Below are positions 18,232 to 27,610 of a stretch of 64,000 bases of DNA, piece by piece. Source of the stretch: an uncultured Clostridia bacterium (GTDB lineage Bacteria; Bacillota; Clostridia; Christensenellales; CAG-138); the NCBI GenBank assembly GCA_934633985.1, contig CAKTYU010000001.1, positions 62,001 to 126,000 of the forward strand, in the 5' to 3' direction. How positions within the stretch are numbered: position 1 is the stretch's first letter; each line of letters begins with the position of its first letter. The position numbers and the translations under genes are program-made. The notes beneath the pieces are model-generated. The model saw nothing but the letters and a program-made list of their open reading frames with translations. It ran no database searches and had not been told where the DNA came from.

Positions 18232-19194
18232 ATGAAGCGCATAACCGCACTGTCCACATTGGCTGTCGCAGTGATAGCACTTATCATAGGACGCGCATTT
18301 CCCATCAGCGTGATGAGCAGCGACCGTGTAATGGCCGACGTGCGCCAGAGCTACCGCAGCGCCTCTCTGGTGGTTTCGGGCGAGTGCATACAAAAGATAA
18401 ATTCCGGCGACGATACCCAAAGCCGCATACTCATAGACGAGGTGATAGCGGGAAAAGCCAGCGAGGGCTCCACTATATTAGTAGACGGAAGCTATACCGT
18501 GGGCGAAAGGTACCTGCTCTATCTTGCCGAGGGCGACGACGTGCAGTATTCCGAGGACGAGGTGAGCTACCGCTCCACCTCCGCGGGCAGCTTTGTAATA
18601 CGGGGCGGCAATGTGGAATACGGCGGCTCGCGGATAAAGCTCAGCGAGTTTAAAAACGAGATGGATCAGGTATCGAGGGTCATCACCGCCCCCTCCGAGA
18701 ACTACTATTACGGCGATATAAGAGCGCTCGTAGACGCCTCGGAGAATATATTCATAGGCCGCGTGAGCGGAGTGTCCCACATGCGAAGGACCGGATTCCG
18801 CACACAGGACGGCGGAAGCACTGTGGAAAAGAAGGCGCTGTCGGCAAACGTCACCGTCAGCGTATACGGAAGCGTAAAGGGCGACTTGGGCTACGGCAAG
18901 GAAATAGAGCTGGTATACGTCCCGTCGGCAGGCGAAAACATGACGGACGCCGATACTCTCCAGCCCAGGCCGGTGAGCGCCGGCAAGGAGGTTAAGCTCT
19001 CCGAGGGGGATACCTATCTGTTCTTCCTTGCAAAGGATCCCGACCCCAAGCAGGATAGCTGCTTCCCGATTAACTCCATACAGGGCTGGATAAAGGTAGA
19101 AAACGATAAGCTGACCGTGTCCGATGCAAACGGCGTCGCCCGCGGGTACACCGACCTCTCCCAGCTTGTAGCCGCTATAAACAAGGTAAAATAA
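18232..19194 (+). CDS. Secreted or membrane-anchored protein of unknown function
   Basis: 320 residues. A single N-terminal hydrophobic segment (about residues 5-25, MKRITALSTLAVAVIALIIG) without a lipobox, then an all-beta-looking extracellular region. Two related segments seem to repeat: SASLVVSGECIQKI with RILIDEVIAG, and SENIFIGRVSGVSH with VTVSVYGSVKG, each followed by YLLYL or YLFFL; this suggests a duplicated domain. I do not recognise the family. TATAAT at 18183-18188 with a weak TTGGGG 16 bp upstream and AAAGGAG before the ATG show its own promoter. Confidence 0.7.
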   Translation: MKRITALSTLAVAVIALIIGRAFPISVMSSDRVMADVRQSYRSASLVVSGECIQKINSGDDTQSRILIDEVIAGKASEGSTILVDGSYTVGERYLLYLAEGDDVQYSEDEVSYRSTSAGSFVIRGGNVEYGGSRIKLSEFKNEMDQVSRVITAPSENYYYGDIRALVDASENIFIGRVSGVSHMRRTGFRTQDGGSTVEKKALSANVTVSVYGSVKGDLGYGKEIELVYVPSAGENMTDADTLQPRPVSAGKEVKLSEGDTYLFFLAKDPDPKQDSCFPINSIQGWIKVENDKLTVSDANGVARGYTDLSQLVAAINKVK

Positions 19195-19209
19195 AAATCA
19201 GACGATAGC

Positions 19210-19243
19210 AAAGCAGTCCCCGCCATAAGGCGGGGACTGCTTT
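19210..19243. terminator. Bidirectional terminator
   Basis: 15-bp perfect stem (19210-19224 with 19229-19243), loop ATAA, A-rich and T-rich flanks. It lies between the convergent genes at 18232-19194 (+) and 19272-21194 (-). Confidence 0.88.
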
Positions 19244-19271
19244 ATGTATAAATGCGGCTTGCGCGTTGAGC

Positions 19272-21194
19272 TTAGCCTTGCTTTGAGCTTTCCTCGCAAA
19301 GCTCATCTAACGCCTGCTGCGCCTGCTCCCAGTCAGCATAGAGGGCCTCCAGCTCGGCCTGCTTGCCGTCCGCCTCTTTTGCCAGCTCTGCGGATTTTAC
19401 ATAGTCCGACGACACCGCCGGGGAAGCGAGCCTTTGATTTATCGCCTCTAACTCCCGCTCGGCGGCGGCTATGCTCTCCTCCGCCCGCCGGACGACGCCC
19501 GCCGCCCGGTTCAGCATACTCTGGCGCTCCTTTTGCGCCTTGTAGCTGTTGGGCTTTTCCGCCTTCTGTGCGGCCTCGGCCGGGCGCTGTGGCCTTCGCG
19601 CCGCCGCCTCGAGGTAGTCGTCATAGCCGCCTATGTATTCCGCAAGGCCGTCCTCCTCCATGTAGAGTATGCGGTCCGCCATGCGGTTGACGAGATACCT
19701 GTCGTGGGTGATTATGAGCATGGTGCCCTCGTAATCCTCCAAGGCGGCCTCAAGGGCCTCGCGGGAGGATATATCGAGGTGGTTGGTGGGCTCGTCCAGC
19801 AGCAGCAGGTTGGCCCCGGAAAGCATGAGCTTCAGAAGCTGTATGCGCGCCTTTTCGCCGCCGGAAAGGGCGGAGGTCTCGTTGAACACCTCGTCCCCGC
19901 GGATAAGGAACGCCGCCAGCGCGGAGCGCACCTCAGTAAGGTCCATCCTCGGGTAGGCGTTGTGTATTTCCTCAAGGGCGGTGCTGCCGGGATCTAAGGA
20001 GGCCATGGTCTGCTCATAGTAGCCGGGCTGTATCCTTGCACCCAGCCGCACCGTGCCGTTATCCTGCCTTTCAAGGCCCATTATTATCTTCATGAGGGTG
20101 GTTTTGCCGCAGCCGTTGGGCCCCAGCAGGAATACGCGCTCCCCCTTGCGGATATGCATGGAAACGTTTTTGAACACCGGCCTATCATAGGCTTTGCTCA
20201 GGCCCTCGCACATCAGCACGTCGTTGCCGCCGGTCTCCTTCGCGGTGAACCTGAAGTGTATGGAGGAGGTGTCCTTTTCCGGGGCCACCAGCTCCGCCTT
20301 AAGCCGCTCTATCTGCTTGAGCTTTGCCTCGGCGGTAATGAAATTGTGCGCCTGGCCCCAGCGGCGCTGCTGCTCCACCACTCCCTCAAGGCGGTGAATC
20401 TCCTTTTTCTGATTGGCGTAGTGACGGCGCAGTATTTCGTTGCGGGTGCTCATAAGCTCCACATGGCGGGAATAATTGCCGTTGGTGGCGGTGAGCCTGC
20501 CGTTTTTTATTTCAAGGGTGCGGTTTGTCACCCTATCCAGAAAATACCTGTCGTGGGATATGACTATAAACGCCCCTGCGTAGTTCTTGAGAAAATCCTC
20601 GAGCCATGTGACGCTTTGTATGTCGAGGTGGTTGGTGGGCTCGTCCAGCAGGAGAAGCTCCGCGCCGGAAAGCAGCATCCTGGCGAGCTGGGCCTTGTTG
20701 CGCTGGCCGCCGCTCATGTCGCTGAGGGGCTTTGAAAATTCGCCCTCGGTAAAGCCGAGGCCCAGGAGAGTGCTGCGAACCCTGCTCCTAAAGGTCAAGC
20801 CGCCCTCCCGCTCGTATCTTTCGTTTAAGGACTGCTGATGGGCCACGAGGGAGGATACGTCGCCGCCGGCGGATATTTCCTCGGAAATACGCTCAAGCTC
20901 CTGCTCTATGCGTATGAGGTGATCGAAGGCCGCCATCGTGGAGCCGTACAGCGTGTCTGCGGTGTTCTCGACGTTTTGGCGCATGAAGCCCATACGGAGG
21001 CCCTTGTGCCTCATTACGGAGCCGGCGTCGGGCGCTTCCTCGCCCGTGAGTATGCGAAAAAGGGTGGTCTTGCCGCACCCGTTTACCCCCACAAGGCCCG
21101 CCTTGTCGCGGGGGGCTATCTCAAAGCTCACCCCATCAAAGAGCAGGCGGGCGGAGTAGCTCTTGCTTATGCCGCTTGCGGCTAACAGTGCCAT
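19272..21194 (-). CDS. ABC-F family ATPase
   Basis: 640 residues, two ABC cassettes and no membrane segments. Walker A GVNGCGKTT and GPNGCGKTT; signatures LSDMSGGQRNKA and LSGGEKARIQL; Walker B LLLLDEPTNHLD twice. The P-site-tRNA interaction linker lies between the cassettes (about 235-320), and a charged coiled-coil C-terminal domain (about 540-640) follows. ABC-F proteins act on the ribosome in translation rescue or antibiotic protection. Layout and length resemble the YdiF/Uup-type housekeeping members rather than dedicated resistance types, but this cannot be settled by eye. I prefer the second Met (21194) since AAAGGA lies 8-13 bases before it. Confidence 0.9.
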   Translation of the reverse strand: MALLAASGISKSYSARLLFDGVSFEIAPRDKAGLVGVNGCGKTTLFRILTGEEAPDAGSVMRHKGLRMGFMRQNVENTADTLYGSTMAAFDHLIRIEQELERISEEISAGGDVSSLVAHQQSLNERYEREGGLTFRSRVRSTLLGLGFTEGEFSKPLSDMSGGQRNKAQLARMLLSGAELLLLDEPTNHLDIQSVTWLEDFLKNYAGAFIVISHDRYFLDRVTNRTLEIKNGRLTATNGNYSRHVELMSTRNEILRRHYANQKKEIHRLEGVVEQQRRWGQAHNFITAEAKLKQIERLKAELVAPEKDTSSIHFRFTAKETGGNDVLMCEGLSKAYDRPVFKNVSMHIRKGERVFLLGPNGCGKTTLMKIIMGLERQDNGTVRLGARIQPGYYEQTMASLDPGSTALEEIHNAYPRMDLTEVRSALAAFLIRGDEVFNETSALSGGEKARIQLLKLMLSGANLLLLDEPTNHLDISSREALEAALEDYEGTMLIITHDRYLVNRMADRILYMEEDGLAEYIGGYDDYLEAAARRPQRPAEAAQKAEKPNSYKAQKERQSMLNRAAGVVRRAEESIAAAERELEAINQRLASPAVSSDYVKSAELAKEADGKQAELEALYADWEQAQQALDELCEESSKQG

Positions 21195-21304
21195 GGTAAA
21201 ATACATTTCCTTTGCCGAGATATTGTAGCAAGGTATATTTTACACCAATATCACCGCCATTGCCATACGGTTTTACCGTAAAGGAGCGGGAAGAATATTG
21301 TTTA

Positions 21305-21335
21305 TTGGACAAAATACGCCGGTATGCGCTATAAT
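21305..21335 (+). promoter_or_regulatory. Promoter of the NlpC/P60 gene
   Basis: TTGGAC at 21306-21310 region and TATAAT at 21330-21335 (19-bp spacing). The -10 is only 8 bp before the predicted ATG, so the transcript would be nearly leaderless if this promoter and start are both right. Confidence 0.5.
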
Positions 21336-21343
21336 TATCAGAT

Positions 21344-22627
21344 ATGGAAGCTACTAACGATTTGCAGAAAAACCGCAGGAAAAACAGACGGGACAAGCGC
21401 TATGCCATGAAGCGGCTGAGGATACCGCTCCTTGCCGCGGGGGGCGCGGCGCTTTGCGCCTTCGTGCTCATACCCATGGCCTTTGACGCCTTGGACATAG
21501 GGCCGGAGATAGTCGAGGTATCCAAGTCCATGCTCAATATTCCAAGCCCCACACCGACGGCGGAGGTGGCGGAGAGCTTCGCCATAACGGCGGTGGCCGT
21601 TGAGGAAGCCCCGTCAAAGTATAGGCCCTTGAAGCTCGGGGACACGGACCCGGTGGTGGCGGATATACATGAGCGGCTGGCGGAGCTGCAATATATGGAC
21701 GGCGACGAGCCCTCGGAGTACTTCGGCGAGCCCATCGCGGCGGCGCTGAAGCGCTTTCAGCGCGTACACCACATGAAGGAGACTGGCGAGGCGGACGAGC
21801 TTACCCAGGAGATACTCTTCTCCGATAAGGCCGCCCTGTTTAAGCTCCAGCAGGGCGACGAGGGGGAGGATGTGGAGTCCCTTCAGGAGCGGCTGCTGTA
21901 CCTTGGCTACGAGGTGGAAAAGACCAACGGCTACTTCGGCGTGGCGACGGTAAAGGCGCTGTCCTCCTTCCAAAAAAGAAACAAGCTCGACGCCACCGGC
22001 GTTATGGATACCGACACGGCGGATATACTTTACTCAAACAATGCGAGGCCCAAGGTTGACCCTACCCCCTCGCCCACGCCCAAGCCCAAGGCCACGCCTA
22101 CGGCAAAGCCGGCGAAAACCCCGAGGGCCAGCGCTGCCCCAAATACGGGCGGCGAAAGCATAGGCACCACCAAGACGGCGGACCCCGGCGCCCAGGTGCA
22201 AAGCACCCCCAAGACGGGCGGTGGAGGCAGCGTTTCCGCCGCCACCGGCAGCGTGGACGGGTTTATCGCCACGGCCATGGCGCAGCAGGGCAAGCCCTAT
22301 ATCACGGCGGACGAGGGCCCCAACAGCTTCGATTGCAGCGGCCTCGTGTATTACTGCCTTTCAAACAACGGCGTAAGGGTGGGCCGCATGAGCGCAAAGA
22401 GCTATGCGGTGATAGATAGCTGGGAAACCGTATATTCCACCGGCGAGCTGCGCCCCGGCGATCTCCTCTTTTTCTGGGATAGCGGCAGGACGCGCATTTA
22501 CCACACCGGAATATGGCTGGGGGGCGGAAAGTACATACACGCCTCGTCCTCCGCAGGGCAGGTAGTCGTGAGCGGCTGGAGCGACTGGGCGAAGAACAGC
22601 TTCAGCCACGGCAAGCGGGTATACTGA
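21344..22627 (+). CDS. Cell-wall hydrolase: two peptidoglycan-binding repeats plus NlpC/P60
   Basis: 427 residues. Basic cytoplasmic N terminus, one membrane segment (about 25-45), two PG_binding_1 repeats (about 90-150, LKLGDTDPVVADIHERLAEL; and 155-215, LQQGDEGEDVESLQERLLYL), a Pro/Thr/Lys linker, and a C-terminal NlpC/P60 peptidase. The catalytic Cys is in FDCSGLVYYC, and the His in YHTGIWLGGGKYIHASS. It is predicted to cleave stem peptides at the cell surface. No ribosome site is seen before the ATG at 21344; the alternative ATG at 21407 would remove part of the basic tail and has no better site. Confidence 0.88.
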   Translation: MEATNDLQKNRRKNRRDKRYAMKRLRIPLLAAGGAALCAFVLIPMAFDALDIGPEIVEVSKSMLNIPSPTPTAEVAESFAITAVAVEEAPSKYRPLKLGDTDPVVADIHERLAELQYMDGDEPSEYFGEPIAAALKRFQRVHHMKETGEADELTQEILFSDKAALFKLQQGDEGEDVESLQERLLYLGYEVEKTNGYFGVATVKALSSFQKRNKLDATGVMDTDTADILYSNNARPKVDPTPSPTPKPKATPTAKPAKTPRASAAPNTGGESIGTTKTADPGAQVQSTPKTGGGGSVSAATGSVDGFIATAMAQQGKPYITADEGPNSFDCSGLVYYCLSNNGVRVGRMSAKSYAVIDSWETVYSTGELRPGDLLFFWDSGRTRIYHTGIWLGGGKYIHASSSAGQVVVSGWSDWAKNSFSHGKRVY

Positions 22628-22663
22628 ATTTTTTAATAATAATATTAAAAAAGGAGAACGGCT

Positions 22664-23227
22664 ATGAACAGAGAAGAAGCATACGAGCTTTTGAACAGGT
22701 ACATGAAGGGCGAAAACTACATTCAGCACTCCATGGCGGTCGAGGCCATAATGCGGGGGCTTGCCAAGCGCCTTGCGCCCGATGATGTAGAGTATTGGGG
22801 CATCGCCGGGCTTTTGCACGATCTGGACGAGGAGCAGTGCGACTGGCGCAACCACCCGGAGGTACACGGGCCCACCAGCGTCAGGATACTGCGCGAGAAC
22901 GGCGTGGACGACCCCGTGCTCGAGGGCGCGATCATGGCCCACAACCCCCTTTGCGGCAAGAGGGCCGGAACCGCGATAGAGTACGCGCTGCTTGCGGCGG
23001 ACCCCATGAGCGGCTTCTGCAAGTCCGTCGCCCAGATATATCCCGATAAAAAGATCGCCAGCGTAAAGCACAAGAGCGTGGTAAAGCGCTTCAAGGAGGT
23101 GCGCTTTGCCGCGGGCGCGAACCGCGACTACATGAACGCCATAGTCCACACCGGCCTCACGCTGGACGACCTCATAGACGTGGCGCTGGAGGAAATGACC
23201 GCCATAGCTGGCGAGCTTGGGCTGTAA
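22664..23227 (+). CDS. HD-domain metal-dependent hydrolase
   Basis: 187 residues. HD motifs are visible: QHSMAVEAI (first His), GLLHDLDEE (HD pair), and a downstream HNPLCG and AADPMSG. This is the HDIG-type phosphohydrolase group found across Clostridia. The substrate is unknown. AAAAGGAG precedes the ATG, 36 bp after the NlpC/P60 gene; a strong terminator follows. Confidence 0.85.
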   Translation: MNREEAYELLNRYMKGENYIQHSMAVEAIMRGLAKRLAPDDVEYWGIAGLLHDLDEEQCDWRNHPEVHGPTSVRILRENGVDDPVLEGAIMAHNPLCGKRAGTAIEYALLAADPMSGFCKSVAQIYPDKKIASVKHKSVVKRFKEVRFAAGANRDYMNAIVHTGLTLDDLIDVALEEMTAIAGELGL

Positions 23228-23264
23228 GAGCGTAAAAAGTATAATATAAAAACGGATAAAGTAA

Positions 23265-23291
23265 GCCCCCGACTTCTGTCGGGGGCGATTT
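23265..23291 (+). terminator. Terminator after the HD hydrolase
   Basis: 9-bp GC stem (23265-23273 with 23278-23286), loop TTCT, then GATTTTT. Confidence 0.85.
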
Positions 23292-23426
23292 TTCGTTCCC
23301 AAATACATAACTGGCAGGAAAACGTGCATTTTTGGTAATAAAAATAATGGAAATCGATGATAACATATAACCAAACAAGCTTAACGCGGATTTGATGTTT
23401 ATTAAAAACCGAAAGGGGAAGAACCA

Positions 23427-24713
23427 ATGAAAAAAACACTTGCAATTATGTTGGCGCTTATCATGGTGCTGGCGATGGTTCCCGCGCTGGCGGACATCGG
23501 GGGTGGGTATGCCTCTGAACCGACGACAGGCACGAAAACCGGCGGAAGTTCTAAGCCCGGAGAGGCAGTAAAAGTAACTTATACACTGGATAAAGATAAG
23601 AAATTAATTAGTGTTGAAGTTATAATAACGAGCGATGCAAAAGATGATGTTGCGGTTGTGCTAAATAATGTATTAGCTGATGCGTTGGCTCCCTATGCTT
23701 TTATGCCAGGTACAAAATGGACTGTAAATGTAACGATTAAAAATGAATCAGGTAAGACTTTAAAATATGACGGACTTCATGTAGGCACTCTGCAAATGGA
23801 GGGAGAACACAAAACAGGTTTTATAGGCTACGATGGATATAACTTAGTATTAACCCAAATAGCCGCCATAGCATTTACTCATCCGGCGATAAAAAAACTG
23901 TTTAGTCTTACATCTAGTGCAAATATACCAACCAATGATCAGCTGATAAATATGTATGGCACGTTAGAAGCTGAAGGATTCGAAGGAGACGAGGCTCTTT
24001 CTGGTTACATACTTAAATACTATAAAGACCAATATAAAGACGGTGATTTAACATGGGATAAACTTGTCAGCGAGCATTTAGAGGATGTTTGCAAAGACTT
24101 TTCGGATGGCGGAGCAGCCAGTTTCATAAAGCCTCCTACCGACGGCGAACTTGCGGCATTTAAAAACTCAAAGCTCAATAATTATCTCATACACCTTGTT
24201 GGTGATTACTGGCAGGTAAAATGGCCTGAAAAGACATTAGCTGTTTTAACTTACGATCTTTTTCATAAGGACTTTTTTGCTGTGCTATTTGGGCCGGAAG
24301 CAGAAAAAGCAAATCCGAACGGGACAGGCTGTGAGCTCACCAGAAAGAGAGGCGTAGGCGATTATGTAGATAAAAATGGAGAAGCATATCAAACTGCAAA
24401 TACCTATCTCTCTCAATTAGGCGACGATGGTAAACTTGAAAATGGTGAGGAAGCACAATTCAACATGGCGTTGACGCTGGATGGCCCTTACGTAGGAAAT
24501 CAGTATGCACTTTACGATTTTATTGGGGCTCTCTCATTGATGTTTAACTTTACAAAGATAGATACCGAGGTTGGCCCAACCCCCTCAAACCCACCCTACA
24601 ACGGCGGTCACTACCACCCCGATCCCACACCCGTTCCCGTGGTGGTAATACCCCCCAAGACAGGCGATATGACGATATGGCAGAGCATACTGCACTTCCT
24701 CGGGATAAAATAA
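23427..24713 (+). CDS. Secreted surface protein with mosaic base composition
   Basis: 428 residues. A signal peptide (MKKTLAIMLALIMVLAMVPALA) opens the protein and a Pro-rich stalk with a terminal PPKTGDMTIWQSILHFLGIK-like tail closes it; the tail resembles degenerate PKTGD surface anchors but lacks a long hydrophobic helix and basic end. The middle, about residues 35-385, is of unknown fold. The first roughly 100 bases and the last roughly 120 are GC-rich like the genome, while the middle is clearly AT-richer with different codon use (AAA, GAT, TTA). This suggests a replaceable central domain between conserved export and anchor ends. AAAGGGG precedes the ATG. Confidence 0.75.
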   Translation: MKKTLAIMLALIMVLAMVPALADIGGGYASEPTTGTKTGGSSKPGEAVKVTYTLDKDKKLISVEVIITSDAKDDVAVVLNNVLADALAPYAFMPGTKWTVNVTIKNESGKTLKYDGLHVGTLQMEGEHKTGFIGYDGYNLVLTQIAAIAFTHPAIKKLFSLTSSANIPTNDQLINMYGTLEAEGFEGDEALSGYILKYYKDQYKDGDLTWDKLVSEHLEDVCKDFSDGGAASFIKPPTDGELAAFKNSKLNNYLIHLVGDYWQVKWPEKTLAVLTYDLFHKDFFAVLFGPEAEKANPNGTGCELTRKRGVGDYVDKNGEAYQTANTYLSQLGDDGKLENGEEAQFNMALTLDGPYVGNQYALYDFIGALSLMFNFTKIDTEVGPTPSNPPYNGGHYHPDPTPVPVVVIPPKTGDMTIWQSILHFLGIK

Positions 24714-24732
24714 GCAAATAGCGGAATGAATA

Positions 24733-24760
24733 CGCCCCCGGCTGCGGTCGGGGGCGGTTT
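24733..24760. terminator. Terminator between convergent genes
   Basis: 8-bp GC stem (24733-24740 with 24749-24756), followed by GTTTT on the plus strand. It ends the surface-protein transcript and may also serve the minus-strand ABC operon. Confidence 0.75.
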
Positions 24761-24771
24761 TGTGTATCGGC

Positions 24772-25557
24772 TTATATCAGGAGCATCCTGTCGTTGTTGA
24801 GCGCCTTGCCGGAGGCCTCCCTGAAGCGCAGCAGCAGGTCGGCAACCTCTAATACCTCGCGCTCTGCGCCGGATACGTCCATCACAACGCGGCCCGCGTC
24901 CATCATTATGGTGCGGTTGCCCAGCTCGAGGGCGGACTGCATATTGTGCGTGACCATAAGGCAGGTAAGGCCGTTTTCCTCTATTATGGAGGTGGTGAGC
25001 GAAAGTATCTTTTCCGCCGCGCCGGGGTCCAGCGCCGCCGTGTGCTCATCCAGCAGCAGCAGCATGGGCGGGTTTATGGTGGCCATCATAAGCGTAAGCG
25101 CCTGCCGCTGCCCGCCGGAGAGAAGCCCCACCGGCTGCTGCATCCTGTTTTCAAGGCCCATGTTGAGCATTGCTACCCTGTCGCGGAGGGCCGCCCTGTC
25201 CGCCCTGGAGGGCCGGCTCAGCCAGCCGCCCCTGCCGGAGGCCAAAGCGAGGTTTTCCTCTATGGTCATGCCGGGCGCTGTGCCGCGCATGGGATCCTGA
25301 AAGAGCCTGCCTATGTGCTTTGCCCTGATGTGCTCAGGCATGAGGGTGATGTCATAGCCCGCCATGGCGATCGAGCCGCTGTCCACTATGAAGCTGCCGG
25401 CAATGGCGTTGAGAAGGGTGGATTTGCCCGCGCCGTTTGCGCCTATTATGGTGATGAAATCCCCCTTTTTCACATGGAGGGAGAGGTCGTCGAGCACCAG
25501 CTTCTCGTTTGGGGTGCCGGGGTTGAAGGACTTTGAAATGTGGGATAGCTTAAGCAT
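24772..25557 (-). CDS. ABC transporter ATPase, TrpXYZ-type (tryptophan) system
   Basis: 261 residues. Walker A GANGAGKST, signature LLSGGQRQALTL, Walker B LLLLDEHTAALD (His where most have Pro-Thr). It energises the import system encoded by the two upstream genes and overlaps the permease gene by 8 bp. It is clearly paralogous to the ATPase at 39500-40294 (shared SFNPGT.NEK and GDF.T.IG.NGAGKST segments). Regulated by the Trp T-box at 27611-27897. Confidence 0.9.
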   Translation of the reverse strand: MLKLSHISKSFNPGTPNEKLVLDDLSLHVKKGDFITIIGANGAGKSTLLNAIAGSFIVDSGSIAMAGYDITLMPEHIRAKHIGRLFQDPMRGTAPGMTIEENLALASGRGGWLSRPSRADRAALRDRVAMLNMGLENRMQQPVGLLSGGQRQALTLMMATINPPMLLLLDEHTAALDPGAAEKILSLTTSIIEENGLTCLMVTHNMQSALELGNRTIMMDAGRVVMDVSGAEREVLEVADLLLRFREASGKALNNDRMLLI

Positions 25558-26488
25558 TGGGGATCCTCCTTGCGCCGCGCTGTGCCAGCTTGCGCTTGTA
25601 TAGCGGGAATTGCTCCTTGAGGTAGGGTATGGATATGGCCGCCACGACTATGACTGAGGATACCAGCTTCAGCATGAAGGCGGGCATATTGAAGCGCAGC
25701 GCGACGGTATAGACCAGCCGGAACACGAACGCGCCGATTACCATGCCAAATATGCGAAGCGGCATTTTCCGCCTGCCCATGAATACGTTGCCTATGAGCA
25801 GCGAGGCGAGGGCTATGGTCACCATGCCGGAGCCTATGTCGATGTTTACCGACTTCTGGGACTGGGCAAGCAGGCAGCCGGAAAGCGCCGTAAAGCTGTT
25901 TGCCACGCAGAGGCCCACTATGGTGGTGAAGGCGGGGTTTATGGAGGAGGAGCGCACCATGTCCGGGTTGTTGCCCGTGGCCCGTATGGCGAGGCCAAGG
26001 CGGGTGCGCAGGAACAGGCCGAGTATCAATGCCACCGCAAGCACCGCTATGGCGATGACCAGGAGCTTGTACTGGCCGCCCAGCGCGCCTCCGTTTAGCA
26101 TATCCTTGGCCTTGGTGAACACGGTCTCTGTCTTGTTCATGTTAAGTATGGAGGAGCCGCCCATGACGCCTATGTTGACGGAATACAGCGCGGTATTGAC
26201 GATTATGCCCGAGAGCAGGCTGTTTACCCCCATCTTGGTCTGCAAGACGGCCGTAACGAGCCCCGACGCCACGCCGGAGAGCATGGCGGCGGGAATGGAG
26301 AGGTAGGGGTGCCCGGATATGGCCACAGCCGCGCCCACCACCGCGCCCAGCGTAAAGCAGCCGTCCGTGGAAAGGTCGCATACGTTGAGCATGGAATAGC
26401 TTAGGAACAGCGCCAGCACCGTAAGCGAGGATACGAGCCCCAGTTCAAGGGCGGTCTGTACAAGGCCGAGGGCCGAATTAAGTGACAT
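25550..26488 (-). CDS. ABC transporter permease, TrpXYZ-type (tryptophan) system
   Basis: 312 residues with about 8-9 hydrophobic segments, of the branched-chain-amino-acid/monosaccharide permease superfamily (conserved NVCDLSTDGCFTLGA and AIRATGNNPDMVRSSSIN). Acts in the cytoplasmic membrane with the binding protein at 26525-27565. Paralogous to 38525-39481. Confidence 0.9.
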   Translation of the reverse strand: MSLNSALGLVQTALELGLVSSLTVLALFLSYSMLNVCDLSTDGCFTLGAVVGAAVAISGHPYLSIPAAMLSGVASGLVTAVLQTKMGVNSLLSGIIVNTALYSVNIGVMGGSSILNMNKTETVFTKAKDMLNGGALGGQYKLLVIAIAVLAVALILGLFLRTRLGLAIRATGNNPDMVRSSSINPAFTTIVGLCVANSFTALSGCLLAQSQKSVNIDIGSGMVTIALASLLIGNVFMGRRKMPLRIFGMVIGAFVFRLVYTVALRFNMPAFMLKLVSSVIVVAAISIPYLKEQFPLYKRKLAQRGARRIPNA

Positions 26489-26524
26489 TGCAATAAGCCT
26501 TTCTAAGTGTCCCTGGGTTTATTA

Positions 26525-27565
26525 TCAGTTGAGGTCGTCGAAGCTCTCGGCGGTAACTATGCTCTGTACCTTGGTGCAGAAGGGCGCGAAGGCCTTTTCC
26601 ATATCGTCGAAGCTGTAACCGAGCTTTTCGCAGGTCTCGGTATTTATGGTAGCGCAGCCGTTGTCGAAGGTGCGGACGGGAAGCTCGGCGGGGCTCTTGC
26701 CCTCCAAGGCTACCTCGGCTACCATGTTGGCGGTTTCCACGCCGAGATTGATGTAATCAACGCCGTAGCCGAGGAACGCGCCGTTGAGGGCGAAGGAGTC
26801 TGCACCGGTGTATTGGGGTATGCCGGCGTCGGCAAGCAGCTCGCATATACTGAGCTCGGCCTTCATTATGGTGTTGTCGGTGGGGGTGAATACCGCGTCG
26901 GCGCCGTCGGCTATCAGGGACTGTACAGCCAGCACAACTTCATCTACCGTGGTGCCGGTGTAATCTGAGTATGCCACGCCGCGGGCGTCTAAATCGGCCT
27001 TGGCGGCGGCGATGGGAGTGGCGGAGGAATCCTGGCCTATGTCGTACAGCAGGGCTACCTTGGCGGTGTCAGGCTTTGCGGCGAACATCAGGTTTATCAC
27101 GGCGGCGGTGTCGAGGTAGTCGGAGGTGCCGGTGACGTTGCTGCCGGGGGCATCGAGGGAATCCACTATGCCGGTAGATACGGGGTCGGATACGGCGGCG
27201 AAGATCACGGGTATCCCGTTATCCTCCGTGGCGGCCTGCATAGCCATGGCCACAGGGGTGGCGACGCCCACCATTATATCGACGCCGTCGGCGATGAAGT
27301 TGGATATTATCTGGTTCATCAGGTTGGCGTCTGCGTTGCAGTTGTCGTAGGATACGTTAAAGGTGACTCCCTTTTCCTGGCCTATCTCAGCAAGGCGGGA
27401 CTGTATATTCTCTACGATCTGGTTGAGAGAGGCGTCGTCCACATAGTTGCAGATGCCTACCTTGATCTCCTTGCCGGCCTCCGCGGAGGCGGGGGCTTTG
27501 CCGCAGGCGGTGAGGCAGCTGAGTGCGATAAGTGCGGTGAGTACCAGTGCGATGATTTTCTTCAT
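26525..27565 (-). CDS. Substrate-binding lipoprotein, TrpX family (predicted tryptophan binder)
   Basis: 346 residues. Lipoprotein signal peptide ending in the lipobox SCLTACG (Cys about 21), then a periplasmic-binding fold of the ABC_sub_bind family (ATPVAMAMQAATEDNGIPV, FTPTDNTIMKAELSI, GYGVDYINLG). Members of this family are known or predicted aromatic amino acid importers in Firmicutes. The Trp specifier of the upstream T-box makes tryptophan the likely ligand here. First gene of the three-gene operon. Confidence 0.9.
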   Translation of the reverse strand: MKKIIALVLTALIALSCLTACGKAPASAEAGKEIKVGICNYVDDASLNQIVENIQSRLAEIGQEKGVTFNVSYDNCNADANLMNQIISNFIADGVDIMVGVATPVAMAMQAATEDNGIPVIFAAVSDPVSTGIVDSLDAPGSNVTGTSDYLDTAAVINLMFAAKPDTAKVALLYDIGQDSSATPIAAAKADLDARGVAYSDYTGTTVDEVVLAVQSLIADGADAVFTPTDNTIMKAELSICELLADAGIPQYTGADSFALNGAFLGYGVDYINLGVETANMVAEVALEGKSPAELPVRTFDNGCATINTETCEKLGYSFDDMEKAFAPFCTKVQSIVTAESFDDLN

Positions 27566-27610
27566 TTTGTTTTCTTTCCTTTCATAAGCTCGAAGCTTTT
27601 AATTTTTTTA

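Noticed and set aside
24640..24713. Canonical LPXTG sorting signal in the surface protein
   Set aside because: Only PPKTGD is present, without a long hydrophobic helix and basic tail.
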